From Halorubrum rutilum (GTDB lineage Archaea > Halobacteriota > Halobacteria > Halobacteriales > Haloferacaceae), in contig NZ_JANHDN010000001.1 of assembly GCF_024494565.1 (NCBI RefSeq), positions 372,001-436,000 on the forward strand: a stretch of 64,000 nt of DNA. The letters are read 5' to 3'. The notes beneath the pieces were generated by a model. It saw nothing but the letters and a program-made list of their open reading frames with translations, was not told where the DNA came from and did no database searches. Below, piece after piece: positions 45,430 through 54,196 of the stretch (positions are counted from its first letter, which is position 1; every line of letters begins with the position of its first letter). A program made the translations under genes and the position numbers.

Positions 45430-45437
45430 TTTATATT
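45430..45437 (+). promoter_or_regulatory. TATA box of the winged-helix protein gene
   Basis: TTTATATT is 23-30 nt before ATG 45460, indicating a leaderless start independent of cofH. Confidence 0.55.
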
Positions 45438-45459
45438 GGTATGCATTAACACGGGTAGC

Positions 45460-45777
45460 ATGCCAGCGTCAGACGCGCCGACCGCCGGCTCGGGGAGGGA
45501 CGCGCCGCCCGAGGAGGACGGCGCCGACCCCGACCGCTCCGGACTCGCGCTCACCCGCTCCGACGAGCGGGTGCTCGCGTACCTCGACGACGTCGGGACC
45601 GACTACCCCGCGTTCGTCGCGAGCAACACGGGGCTGTACGTCGAACACGTCGAGTCGCGGCTGGACGCGCTCGACGGGGCGGGGCTCGTCGAGCGGGTGA
45701 CCGGCGAGGCGGTCTTCCGCGTCACCGACGCCGGCCGCGACGCGCTCCGCGACGACTGCGACCGGTGGTCGGACTGA
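45460..45777 (+). CDS. winged-helix DNA-binding protein, small
   Basis: 105 aa from ATG 45460. Residues about 30-95 form a winged helix (SDERVLAYLDDVGTDYPAFV, VESRLDALDGAGLVERV, VFRVTDAGRDALRD). It resembles phage PhiH1-type or DUF2250-like repressors of haloarchaea. Targets unknown. Its stop and the HMG-CoA reductase stop converge 30 nt apart. Confidence 0.75.
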   Translation: MPASDAPTAGSGRDAPPEEDGADPDRSGLALTRSDERVLAYLDDVGTDYPAFVASNTGLYVEHVESRLDALDGAGLVERVTGEAVFRVTDAGRDALRDDCDRWSD

Positions 45778-45807
45778 GCGCGTTCCGGTGAGGCGACCGC
45801 GGCCGCC

Positions 45808-47031
45808 CTATCGTCCGAGGTCCGCGTGCGCCGAGGAGAGGTGTCTGGAGCCGAGCGCCGCGAGCAGCGAGAGCTCGCCCGCGAGCGCGCCGACCGCGAT
45901 CGCTTCCGCGAGCGCGTCCCCGTTGCTCCCGGCGGGGTCGCCGCCCCCGCGGACGCCGAGCACGTCGAGCCCGGCGGCCTGCGTCGGGAGCGTCGTCCCC
46001 CCGCCGACGGTCCCGACTTCGAGGCTCGCCAGCGACACGGAGCAGTAGAGGTCGCCCTCCGGCGTCGCCTCCGCGGTCGTGATCGCGTTCGCGCCCTCGA
46101 CGACCTGCGCCTCGTCCTGTCCGGTGGCGAGGAACATCGCCGCGACCGCGTTGGCGACGTGGGCGTTGAAGCCGAGCCCGCCGGCCTTCGCGGAGCCGAC
46201 GAGGTTCTTCCGGGTGTTGATCTCGGCGATCGCCTCCGGGGTCGTGTGGAGCCGGTCCTCGACGACCTCGCGGGGGACCTCGACGTCGGCGCTCACGGAG
46301 CGGCCGCGGCCCTCGACCGCGTTGATCGCGGCGGGCTTCTTGTCGGCACAGAGGTTCCCGGAGAGCGCGACGAGCGAGGCGTCCGTCTCGGCCTCGATCG
46401 CGTCGCAGGCCTCCCGCGTCGCGATGGTGGCCATGTTCATCCCCATCGCGTCCTTCGTGTCGTAGCGGAACCGGAGGAAGACGTTGTTGCCGACGACGTA
46501 CGGCGTCACGTCGAGCAGCTCGCCGTGGCTCGTCGTCGACTCGGCGGCCTCGCGCAGCGTCCCCTCGTTGTCGCGGACCCACGCGACGAGCGCCTCCGCC
46601 TCGGCCACGTCGGCGACGCGGAACACCGGCGCGCGGGTCATCCCGCTCTTCGTCACCCGGGCGGTCGCCCCGCCGGCGTCGTTGACGACCGAGCAGCCGC
46701 GGTTGATCGAGGCGACCAGCGCGCCCTCCGTGGTCGCCAGCGGGAGGTAGCGCTCGCCGGCGAACGCGCCGCCGTCGACCGAGACGGGGCCGGCGACGCC
46801 GAGCGGCACCTGCACGGCGCCGATCATGTTCTCGACGTTCGACCCGTGGGCGTCGGCGGCGTCGAAGGCGTAGTCGCCCAAGACGTCGACGTCGGCGTCC
46901 GCGGTCTCCGCGACGAGGCGGCGGCGGGCCGCCGCGGCCGTGTCGGCGTCGGCGTGCTCTTCGAGCTCGTGGAAGCGGACCTCGCCGTCGCGGACGCGCT
47001 CCGCGAGCGACGCGGGGGTGGGATCGGTCAT
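45808..47031 (-). CDS. hmgA: 3-hydroxy-3-methylglutaryl-CoA reductase, class I
   Basis: 407 aa. ENMIGAVQVPLGVAGPVSVD, the catalytic Glu in TTEGALVASINRG, Lys in DKKPAAINAVEGRG, Asp in GQDEAQVVEGANA, and His in LGSRHLSSAH are all present. It makes mevalonate with two NADPH for archaeal lipid synthesis. Length fits archaeal class I enzymes without a membrane domain. It is the target of statin drugs. Confidence 0.96.
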   Translation of the reverse strand: MTDPTPASLAERVRDGEVRFHELEEHADADTAAAARRRLVAETADADVDVLGDYAFDAADAHGSNVENMIGAVQVPLGVAGPVSVDGGAFAGERYLPLATTEGALVASINRGCSVVNDAGGATARVTKSGMTRAPVFRVADVAEAEALVAWVRDNEGTLREAAESTTSHGELLDVTPYVVGNNVFLRFRYDTKDAMGMNMATIATREACDAIEAETDASLVALSGNLCADKKPAAINAVEGRGRSVSADVEVPREVVEDRLHTTPEAIAEINTRKNLVGSAKAGGLGFNAHVANAVAAMFLATGQDEAQVVEGANAITTAEATPEGDLYCSVSLASLEVGTVGGGTTLPTQAAGLDVLGVRGGGDPAGSNGDALAEAIAVGALAGELSLLAALGSRHLSSAHADLGR

Positions 47032-47128
47032 GCCCGCGTCTCCTCGCGGCGCGTGCTAATGGTTGTCGATTCGGCGGGGGAGACGGGGCTCCCGGCCGCG
47101 GCCGCTTCGGCGTCCGACGGCCCCAGCT

Positions 47129-47602
47129 TCAGCGCCCGACGATCCCGGAGAGCCGCTCGCGCAGCGACTCGCCGCCGAGCTTCAGGTAGTAGGCGTCGCC
47201 GCCGTCCTCGTAGTAGCCGTCGATCCGGCGGACGACCTCGAAGCCGAGGTGCTCGTAGAAGCCGAGCGCCGACTCGTTCGTCGTCCGGGCGTGACAGGTG
47301 ACCGACCGATGCTCCTCGGCGACGTCGGCGACGAGCCGCTCCGCGTGGCCGCGCCCCCGGTGGTCGGGGTGGACGGCGAGGAAGAGGATGTAGCCGTCGC
47401 GGCGGACCGAGGCGAACGCGACGAGCGCGTCGTTCTCGACGAGGAGGTGCGTCGTGGAGCGGCGGTAGGCGTCGGTGAAGAAGCCGCGGCGCTGCCGGAG
47501 GACCCCTTCCTCGGCTCGGATCCGCTCTTTGAGGTCCCACGCCGCCGCGGCGTGGTCGGACGCTCCGGGCGGGTCCGTCCGCTTCTTCACGTTGACGCTC
47601 AC
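47129..47602 (-). CDS. GNAT-family N-acetyltransferase
   Basis: 157 aa starting at a GTG. The acetyl-CoA site is LAVHPDHRGRGHAERLVADV and the motif B is NESALGFYEHLGFEVVRRID. RimI-like, possibly protein-acetylating. It lies after hmgA's start region with a 97-nt gap on the same strand. Substrate unknown. Confidence 0.85.
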   Translation of the reverse strand: MSVNVKKRTDPPGASDHAAAAWDLKERIRAEEGVLRQRRGFFTDAYRRSTTHLLVENDALVAFASVRRDGYILFLAVHPDHRGRGHAERLVADVAEEHRSVTCHARTTNESALGFYEHLGFEVVRRIDGYYEDGGDAYYLKLGGESLRERLSGIVGR

Positions 47603-48374
47603 TGCAAGGATGTAATACGCCAGCGGATTATAACTCCACCGCCACCGGGAACGTGGGAAACACCGGAACGTCGTGGAGTCGCGGTTGAGCGACTACTGAA
47701 AGGCGCGAACTCTCGGGTTCCTCGGAAGCCGAACGACTCGCGTTCGACGCAAACCGTCCGGATCGAGGGAGCCCCCTCAGTCGGCGAGCCTTCGTGAGGG
47801 TGGGCGACCCGGGAACGGTAGGTGGGTCCCGATGACCCGGTCGACGCCGAGATCAGTCACGAGAATCCCGGTGATCCGGTCGACCGGATCGCCGATACGT
47901 CGCCGGTAAACGACTACCTGCTTACGGTACGGGCCGACCGGTCCCAAGCCGGACAGCCAGATACGGGGCTTCAGTCGCTCCCGCATCTCGACGACGAGCG
48001 ATCGGAACCACTCGAACACCAAGTGAACGCCGCCCGTCGAGCGTTGTTCGAGATCGGCGCGTTGCATCGGCCGACCTGCGGGCGGTGCGAGCCGATATGC
48101 GACGCGGGGGATCCGGTCGCGGGCGTCCGGAGGGGTCGCGTCGGATGCGGTCGGAACCCCTATGGCGTGTTCCCGGACGTCCCCCGAAGTCCTGTGAGGC
48201 GACGAGGTCGAACGGTGTCTCGGCCGGCTCGTCGTCGGGCGACGGGGAGCCCACCGCGAACGCGGAGCACAGGCGGTAGCGGGCCGCAGTACGGAGCTGT
48301 TTCCGCCACTCGGTTCGCCGGGGATCCGCCCTGCGGTGATCTCGGGACCGGTTCGCTCTCCGCCGGGTATGGTG
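47603..48374. other. 770-bp gene-poor region, possibly with decayed IS remnants
   Basis: No convincing gene. On the plus strand, 47650-47797 reads ...VRIEGAPSVGEPS before a stop, similar in spacing to the VVETGSP..LKEP ends of haloarchaeal TnpB proteins. The rest has short open frames on both strands with no recognisable domain, and slightly more even base use than genic parts. It marks the left border of the cobalamin island. Confidence 0.4.
47650..47797 (+). pseudogene. possible remnant of a TnpB (IS1341/IS605-type) C terminus
   Basis: The 3' end of an open plus-strand frame resembles a TnpB tail (RIEGAPSVGEPS). The zinc finger and catalytic parts are absent because the frame overlaps the GNAT gene antisense upstream. 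The call rests on a short tail only. Confidence 0.25.
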
Positions 48375-48752
48375 TCACTCCTCGACGGGGAACACCTCGT
48401 GGAGTGTGTGGTGTGAGTCCCCGAGGTCGTCGAGGAGCGACTCGCCGGCGTCGGCGAGCCGGGCCACCGATCGCTCGGCGTCCCGGACGGCCACGAGGCG
48501 GCCGCGGGCGTACCCGTACTCCGGGTCGTCCGCGTCGAGGGCCGCGACCTCCTCCTCTAGGTCGACGAGCGCGGCGTCGAGGTGGCGCCGAAGCTCCGCG
48601 AGGGAGTCGGCGGCCGCGAGGGCGGCGATCGGCGTGTCGCCGTCGAGGGCGTCGCCGAGCTCCCCCTCCGCGTGGCGGCGGACGGCGTCGTCCGTGGTTC
48701 CGAGGCAGTTCATCAGACCGAGTCGTAGGGCTTCGATTTCGTCACAGCTCAT
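48375..48752 (-). CDS. DUF3209 family protein of the cobalamin island
   Basis: 125 aa. MSCDEIEALRLGLMNCLGT opens the family; a long helical body with EYGYARGRLVAVRDAERSVA follows, ending HHTLHEVFPVEE. DUF3209 genes are found in haloarchaeal cobalamin clusters with unknown function. It is the last gene of the minus-strand cbi operon, 36 nt after cbiX. Confidence 0.82.
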   Translation of the reverse strand: MSCDEIEALRLGLMNCLGTTDDAVRRHAEGELGDALDGDTPIAALAAADSLAELRRHLDAALVDLEEEVAALDADDPEYGYARGRLVAVRDAERSVARLADAGESLLDDLGDSHHTLHEVFPVEE

Positions 48753-48788
48753 CGTGGAAGTGGTCGTTATGGGCGTGGTCGCGCGGTC

Positions 48789-50006
48789 TCACAGCGTCTG
48801 GTGAACGAGGTCGCTGACGATTCGGTCCCGCTCGACGGCGGAGACGATCCGGTCGGCGTCCGCGTCGTCGCAGGCCCCGTACCAGACCCCGTCGGGGTAC
48901 TGCGCGACGATCGGCCCGTCGCCGCACTGGTCGAAGCACGACGACCGCGTCACGTGGACGTCGGCGTCGGCGTCCCGGGCCGCCTGTCGGAGGTTCTCCA
49001 GGACCGCGGGGGAGCCGCCCGCCGCGCAGGTCTGGTTCGTGCAGACGGCGAGGTGGGTCTCCGGCGCGTCGTGGGCGTGGGGCTCGTCGGCGACGTCGTC
49101 GCGGTCCTCGTGCGCCTGCTGGTGGGTCAGCGCGCGGAGCATCGCGCGCGCGCCGCCCTCGTCCTCCTCGTACCCGTCGAGTTCGACCTTGTACTTGCAG
49201 GTGTCACACGACATGTCGACCGAGTCGGTGCGCGCCTCCTGCCACCGGTCGGCGAGGACGTCCAGCAGCCGCGTGTCCGTCCCGAGCGGGTCGCCGGCCG
49301 CGGCGTCGACGTACGGGTACTCCGCGTCGAAGTCGGCGGCGCCGTCGCGGATCCGCCCGGTCAACACGCCGTCGCCGAGCATGTACGGCAGCACGACGAC
49401 CGCGTCCGGTCGGGTCTTCGCGACGTCGTGGAGCACCTCGTCGAGGAGGGGTTCGGTGACGCCGATGAAGCCCGCCGCCACCCGGTCGAACTCGCGGCCC
49501 TCGTACAGCAGCCTCGCGAGCTTGTGCACGTCGGCGTTCGAGTCCGGGTCCGAGGAGCCGCGGGCGCAGACCACGACGGCGACGTCGTCGGCCGCGCGGT
49601 CGACGCCCAGCTCCGCCTCCACGGCCCGCGCCCGGTCGTCGAGCAGGTCGAGTATCGCCGGGTGGATCCCGAGGTGGGCGCCCGCGTGGAACCTGACGTT
49701 CGGGTGGTCGCTTCGCGCCCGCTTCACGGCGAGCGGGAGGTCGTTCTTGACGTGGCTGGCCGCGAACAGCGACAGCGGGACCATCGTGATCCGGCCGGAG
49801 CAGTGCGCGAGCGTCTCGATCGCCTCGGGGATCGACGGCTCCGCGAGCTCGAGGAACGCGGCGTCGGTCGAGACGCCGATCCGGTCTTCGAGCCCGGCCG
49901 CGAGCTCGCGCACCGCCTCGTTCGACTTGTCCCGGCGCGAGCCGTGGCCGACGAGCAGCGCGGTCTCGTCGTCGCCGATCCCGACGGCGTCGGCCGCGCG
50001 GCTCAC
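48789..50006 (-). CDS. cbiX: CbiX sirohydrochlorin cobaltochelatase fused to a 2Fe-2S domain
   Basis: 405 aa with a GTG start. Two CbiX halves: LLVGHGSRRDKSNEAVREL and LSLFAASHVKNDLPLAV, then VVVCARGSSDPDSNADVHKL and VVLPYMLGDGVLTGRI. A CDTCKYK motif joins to a C-terminal thioredoxin-like ferredoxin domain with AVCTNQTCAAGGSP and SSCFDQCGDGP. It inserts Co2+ early (anaerobic route) into sirohydrochlorin. The fused Fe-S part is known from haloarchaea. It overlaps the preceding gene by 4 nt. Confidence 0.9.
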   Translation of the reverse strand: MSRAADAVGIGDDETALLVGHGSRRDKSNEAVRELAAGLEDRIGVSTDAAFLELAEPSIPEAIETLAHCSGRITMVPLSLFAASHVKNDLPLAVKRARSDHPNVRFHAGAHLGIHPAILDLLDDRARAVEAELGVDRAADDVAVVVCARGSSDPDSNADVHKLARLLYEGREFDRVAAGFIGVTEPLLDEVLHDVAKTRPDAVVVLPYMLGDGVLTGRIRDGAADFDAEYPYVDAAAGDPLGTDTRLLDVLADRWQEARTDSVDMSCDTCKYKVELDGYEEDEGGARAMLRALTHQQAHEDRDDVADEPHAHDAPETHLAVCTNQTCAAGGSPAVLENLRQAARDADADVHVTRSSCFDQCGDGPIVAQYPDGVWYGACDDADADRIVSAVERDRIVSDLVHQTL

Positions 50007-50740
50007 GGCTCATCCCCCTCCGCGTCGGTCGGGTCGGTCCCCTCTGCGTCGGTCGCTTCGATGAGGCTTCCGACGTCGAGGCCCGCGGCCCGCTCGACGC
50101 TGCGGAGGGTCTTGCGGCGGCGGCTCGTCGCGAACAGCCCGCTGTCGGCGGCGCCCTCGTACACCCACTCGGCGAACGCGGCCGTGTCGCCGTCGGCGAC
50201 GCCGAACCAGTGCCCGCCCGACGACGACGGCTGCGGCTCCGCCGATCCGAACCCCGCCGCGTCGAGGAGCGTCCGGACCCGCGACAGCAGCCGGGCGTCG
50301 TCGTGGACGAACGAGATCCCGACCGCGGCGCTCGACTCGCGGAAGCAGACGACGCCGCACGACTCCAGCAGCCCGCGGAGCAGCTCCCGGCGGTGGTCGC
50401 GGAGCGCGTCGAACCGGTAGCCGCCCGGATCGGAGCCGACCGGCAGGCCGAGCGCCGCCGCGGCGTTCGCGGCCAGCGTCGGGTCGACGACCTGCACGGT
50501 GTACTCGTCGGTCCGCCGGGTGACCGCCGTGTCGTGCGCGAAGTCGCGCTCGGCGATCCGGTGGTCGACGGTGCCGCCGCCGGCGATGGCCGACAGGCGA
50601 CGGGCGGCGTCCTCGTCAGTGACCTCGATCTCGACGCTCCGCTCTGTCACCCGACCGCCGCCGGCGACGTGCCCCCAGAAGTAGGCCGTCTCCGGGTGGC
50701 GGGCGAGCATGTCGTCCGGCGTCGGCTCGACGGCGCTCAC
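50003..50740 (-). CDS. cobalamin-island protein with LAGLIDADG-like repeats
   Basis: 245 aa with a GTG start, overlapping ferredoxin and cbiX genes by 4 nt each. Annotated in haloarchaea only as cobalamin biosynthesis protein. Two internal units look like a LAGLIDADG fold: AYFWGHVAGGGRV followed by VEIEVTDEDAARRLSAIAGG, and LLRGLLESCGVVCF followed by VGISFVHDDARLLSRVRTLL. The acidic residues that make homing endonucleases catalytic are Gly or Ser here, so DNA cleavage is not expected. It may bind RNA or DNA or be a structural partner. Confidence 0.65.
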   Translation of the reverse strand: MSAVEPTPDDMLARHPETAYFWGHVAGGGRVTERSVEIEVTDEDAARRLSAIAGGGTVDHRIAERDFAHDTAVTRRTDEYTVQVVDPTLAANAAAALGLPVGSDPGGYRFDALRDHRRELLRGLLESCGVVCFRESSAAVGISFVHDDARLLSRVRTLLDAAGFGSAEPQPSSSGGHWFGVADGDTAAFAEWVYEGAADSGLFATSRRRKTLRSVERAAGLDVGSLIEATDAEGTDPTDAEGDEP

Positions 50741-51111
50741 GCGTCACCTCCCCGTCGGTCGGCGGCGTCCCGCTCCTCGACGGCGATCGCGTCGAGCGGG
50801 CACGCCGCCGCGGCCGTCCGGGCCTCGTCGACGCGCCCGTCCGAGAACGTCGCCGCGACCTCGTCGGCGGTCCGCTCGACCGGGCCCGCCGCGTCGGCGG
50901 GGTCGAACCCGACGAGCCCCCCGTCGGCCTCGACGAACCGGTCGTCGCGGACGAGGCAGGCGAAGACCCCGTCGCAGGCGTCCAGGTCGACGGCGACGCG
51001 GTACGTCGTCTCGGTGTCGATCGGCTCGGCGTCGACCGGCTCGGCTCCCTCGCGCTCGCCGTCGACCGCCTCGGCCCCCTCGCGCTCGGCGTCGGCGGGC
51101 TCAGTAGTCAT
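50737..51111 (-). CDS. 3Fe-4S/4Fe-4S type small ferredoxin
   Basis: 124 aa. DACDGVFACLVRDDRFVE has Cys-X5-Cys and AAAACPLDAIAVEE has the CP pair, the pattern of [3Fe-4S] ferredoxins. A repetitive acidic N terminus (EREGAEAVDGEREGAEPVD) of about 35 residues precedes it. It probably supplies electrons to the CbiH or CbiX steps. It overlaps cbiH2 by 11 nt. Confidence 0.82.
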   Translation of the reverse strand: MTTEPADAEREGAEAVDGEREGAEPVDAEPIDTETTYRVAVDLDACDGVFACLVRDDRFVEADGGLVGFDPADAAGPVERTADEVAATFSDGRVDEARTAAAACPLDAIAVEERDAADRRGGDA

Positions 51112-52153
51112 ACTTGCTCTCGTAGCCGCGCGGGGTGATCATCCGGCCGTCCCAGACGTACGTCTCCTCGTTGCCGACGAGCAGCGTCGTCGTCATGTCG
51201 ATCAGGTCGGTCTCGCCGAGCGACTCCAGCTCGCCGAGCTCGACGATCTCGACGCGCTCGTCGTCGCGCCCGGCGCCGTGGACGACGCCGACGGGCGTGT
51301 CAGCGGGGCGGTGTTCGAGGAGGATCTCGCAGGCCGTCTCGAAGTTCTCGCGGCGCTTCCGGCTCCACGGGTTGTAGATCGCGATCGTGAACCCCTCGGC
51401 CGCGACCGCGTTGAGCCGCGACTCGATCTCGTCCATCGGCGTGAGGTGGTCCGACAGCGAGATCGACACCGAGTCGTTGACGAGCGGCGCGCCGACGCGG
51501 GCCGCGCAGGACTGCGCGGCCGGGACGCCGGGGACGACCTCGAAGTCGACCGCCGACGCCGTCGCGCCCTTCGACTCGACGATCTCCAGCGCGAGCCCGC
51601 CGAGCGCGTAGACGTTCGGGTCGCCGGAGCCGACGATGGCGACGTCGTTGCCCGCGAGCGCGCGGTCGACCGCCTCCTCGGTCCGCGAGACCTCGCCGCA
51701 CATCGGCGTGTCGTACAGCTCGTCGGCCGCCTCGGTGATCTCGTCCGGGATCAGCTCCATGTACGTCGTGTAGCCGACGATGTGGTCCGCCTCCAGCAGC
51801 CTCGCCCGGGCGCGCCCCGTCATCCCCTCGGGCTGGCCGGGACCGAGCCCGACGGCGACCAGCCGCCCGGGGTCGGCGTCGAAGTCGTCGGCCGTCGACC
51901 CGACCGTCTCCTCGGTCGCCGCCGACTTCGAGGCGCCGCACGAGGAGCCGGAGCCGGCCGCGTCGCCGGACCCGCTCGCGCCGCAGGCCGACGACGACCC
52001 GCCCGTCGCCTCCGTCGTCGCGCCGCCGTCCGTCGCCGCGTCGGCGTCGGTCGCCGCGCCGCCGTCCGCGGCCGCGTCGGCGTCGGCGTCGGCACCGCTA
52101 CCGCCGCAGTTCGCGCTCGATTCGTCCGTCGTGCCGCAGGTGGTGTCGCTCAT
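51101..52153 (-). CDS. cbiH: precorrin-3B C17-methyltransferase (CbiH), copy 2, with four-Cys N-terminal tail
   Basis: 350 aa from ATG 52153. The enzyme part starts near residue 93 (VAVGLGPGQPEGMTGRARAR); GYTTYMELIP, VAIVGSGDPNVYALGG and VVPGVPAAQSCAARVGAPLV are CbiH/CobJ blocks. It methylates C17 and contracts the ring to form cobalt-factor IV. The first 85 residues are a low-complexity tail with Cys6, Cys16, Cys57 and Cys72, each followed by Gly, which may bind metal. A related copy is 2 nt upstream. Confidence 0.88.
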   Translation of the reverse strand: MSDTTCGTTDESSANCGGSGADADADAAADGGAATDADAATDGGATTEATGGSSSACGASGSGDAAGSGSSCGASKSAATEETVGSTADDFDADPGRLVAVGLGPGQPEGMTGRARARLLEADHIVGYTTYMELIPDEITEAADELYDTPMCGEVSRTEEAVDRALAGNDVAIVGSGDPNVYALGGLALEIVESKGATASAVDFEVVPGVPAAQSCAARVGAPLVNDSVSISLSDHLTPMDEIESRLNAVAAEGFTIAIYNPWSRKRRENFETACEILLEHRPADTPVGVVHGAGRDDERVEIVELGELESLGETDLIDMTTTLLVGNEETYVWDGRMITPRGYESKYDY

Positions 52154-52155
52154 TG

Positions 52156-53118
52156 TCAGAAGTCGTCGACGTCTCGCCCGCCACGCGGGGTGACGAGGAA
52201 CCGGTCGTAGTCGTTCTCCCAGACCTCGGTCTCGTGGGTGCCGACGATCAGGGACGTGCCCATGCCGCCGACCTCGTCGTCGTGGGCGGTCGCCTCGCCC
52301 AGCGTCGTCAGCGTGTACGTCTCGTCGTCGAGGTTGCGCCCGGCCTCGCCGCGGCCGGCGTCGTTGACGATCGCCACCGGGGCGTCGTCGGTGCGGTGCT
52401 CGCGGAGGACCTCGATCGCGCGCTCGTAGTCGCGCCAGCAGTTGTAGAGGACGATCGAGAAGTCCGCGACCGCCGCGGCGCGGAGCTTCTCCGCGATCTC
52501 CTCCCAGCCGCGCCACTTGTCGGACAGCGAGATCGTACAGAAGTCGTTCGAGAGCGGCGCGCCGACCATCGCGGCGCCGCCGAGCGCGGCCGTCACGCCG
52601 GGCACGATCTCGATCGGGACGTCGTCGGCGCCGTCCTCGTCGGCCATCAGGTAGACGAGGTCGGACTTGCCGTAGACGTTGGGGTCGCCGCCGGAGACGT
52701 GCGCCACGTCCTGTCCGGCGCGGACGCGCGCGAACGCCTCGCGGGCGAGCTCGATCTGCTGGCCCATCGACGAGCGCACGATCTCGACGGTCTCGCCGTC
52801 GGGGTGGGTGCCGACGTTGCCGGGCGTCCAGTCGGCGTCGACGGTGCCGTCGGCCGCGCTCCCGGACGAATCCGCCGCAGCACCGCCGTCGGTCGCGGCG
52901 GCGTCCTCGGTCCGGGACTCGGGCGGGATCGTGCCGTCCCGACGCAGGAACTCTTGGTAGAGGTTCGACGCGATGACGCAGTCGGCGTGGCGGATCACGT
53001 CGCGGGCCCGCTGGGTCATCGCGTGCGGGAGCCCCGGACCGATGCCGACGACGTACAGCGTCCCCATCTCGTCGGGCGCGCCGTCCGCGCCGCCGGGCGC
53101 CGAGCCGTTCCCGGTCAT
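52156..53118 (-). CDS. cbiH: precorrin-3B C17-methyltransferase (CbiH), copy 1
   Basis: 320 aa. [74 protein letters not shown] and [12 protein letters not shown] match CbiH. An acidic insert (about residues 68-95) is unlike bacterial relatives. Two CbiH genes in one operon may share methylation and ring contraction. The gap to cbiG is 28 nt. Confidence 0.88.
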   Translation of the reverse strand: MTGNGSAPGGADGAPDEMGTLYVVGIGPGLPHAMTQRARDVIRHADCVIASNLYQEFLRRDGTIPPESRTEDAAATDGGAAADSSGSAADGTVDADWTPGNVGTHPDGETVEIVRSSMGQQIELAREAFARVRAGQDVAHVSGGDPNVYGKSDLVYLMADEDGADDVPIEIVPGVTAALGGAAMVGAPLSNDFCTISLSDKWRGWEEIAEKLRAAAVADFSIVLYNCWRDYERAIEVLREHRTDDAPVAIVNDAGRGEAGRNLDDETYTLTTLGEATAHDDEVGGMGTSLIVGTHETEVWENDYDRFLVTPRGGRDVDDF

Positions 53119-53146
53119 CGGCGCCCTCCCGCGTCGGCGCGCCGGG

Positions 53147-54196
53147 TCATCGGCCCACCGCCACGGTCACTTCGCTCTCGTGGCTGGTCTTCTCCGCGAT
53201 CAGCTCGTGGTCGGCGCCGCCGGCGACGGCGCTCGCCTCGGCGACCCCCGGCCAGCCGATCAGCGCCTTCGCCTTCGACGGCGTCGGCCCCTCGAACTCC
53301 AGCAGCGTCTCCTTGTCGAAGGCGACGACGCCGACGTCGCGCGTCGCGGCCGCGGCGAGGAGGCCCTCCTCCTCGGCCTTCCGCGTCGCGGTGGCGACGA
53401 ACTCGACGTCGCCCCAGTCGCGGTCGACCTCGTCGAGCGCCCGGTCCCAGGCCTCCAGGAACCGCTCCTCGTCCGCGCCGGAGACGGAGCCCGTGCCGAG
53501 CACGACCCCGTCGTCGGCGTTGCGTTTGAGGACCGTCACGTCGTCGTCGACCAGCACCGCCCGCGGGCCGTCGAGCCGCGCGACCGGGCCCAGCTCGTCG
53601 TCGAGGACGGCGAGGTTCGTCGCGACCGTCGAGTCGCCGTTGACGACGTGGGCGGACAGCGCCTTCGCCCGCTTCTCGACGCCCTGCTTGTCCGCCGCCT
53701 CCGAGGCGGTGGTCATCGCCGGCACGGCGCCGAGCGTCGCGAGGTCGTCGGCCACCTGGTTGGCGCCGTGGTGGCCGCCGGTGATCGGGATCGCCCACGT
53801 GAGCTCCTCGTCGACGACGACGATCGCGGGGTCGTCCCACTTGTCGTCGAGCAGCGGCGCGGTCTTGCGCATGGCGATCCCGGAGGCCATCAGCCCGACG
53901 AAGCAGTCGTACTCGCCCCAGTGCTCGGCGAACACGTCGCCGTGGTACTCGATCACGTCGATCGACTCGTAGCGGTCGCCGATCCCCTCGACGATCTCGT
54001 CGGCGGTGTCGAGCTTCCGCTCGAAGCTGATTATCGCGATCTCCTCCGCCGTCTCGCCGTCCGAGTCGGCTGTAGAGCAGTGGCCGCCGCCGGAGCCGTC
54101 GGTCGCGTCGTTTGCGTCGTTTGCGTCGGTCCCGTCCGTCGCGTCGGTCGCGTCTGTACTCCCCGCGGTCGTGCCGTCGTCGCTGTCGGTGCTCAT
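53147..54196 (-). CDS. cbiG: cobalt-precorrin 5A hydrolase (CbiG)
   Basis: 349 aa. A repetitive N-terminal extension ([20 protein letters not shown], with GGGHCST) is followed by [57 protein letters not shown], and the C-terminal [34 protein letters not shown]. It opens the lactone and releases acetaldehyde. Overlaps cbiF by one base. Confidence 0.9.
   Translation of the reverse strand: MSTDSDDGTTAGSTDATDATDGTDANDANDATDGSGGGHCSTADSDGETAEEIAIISFERKLDTADEIVEGIGDRYESIDVIEYHGDVFAEHWGEYDCFVGLMASGIAMRKTAPLLDDKWDDPAIVVVDEELTWAIPITGGHHGANQVADDLATLGAVPAMTTASEAADKQGVEKRAKALSAHVVNGDSTVATNLAVLDDELGPVARLDGPRAVLVDDDVTVLKRNADDGVVLGTGSVSGADEERFLEAWDRALDEVDRDWGDVEFVATATRKAEEEGLLAAAATRDVGVVAFDKETLLEFEGPTPSKAKALIGWPGVAEASAVAGGADHELIAEKTSHESEVTVAVGR

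Noticed and set aside
47777..48067. 96-residue minus-strand open frame
   Set aside because: No domain, unusual composition for this genome (less acidic) and no promoter or coupling; kept as part of the gene-poor region.
48085..48279. 64-residue plus-strand open frame
   Set aside because: Arg/Gly/Ser-rich with no recognisable features; probably chance.
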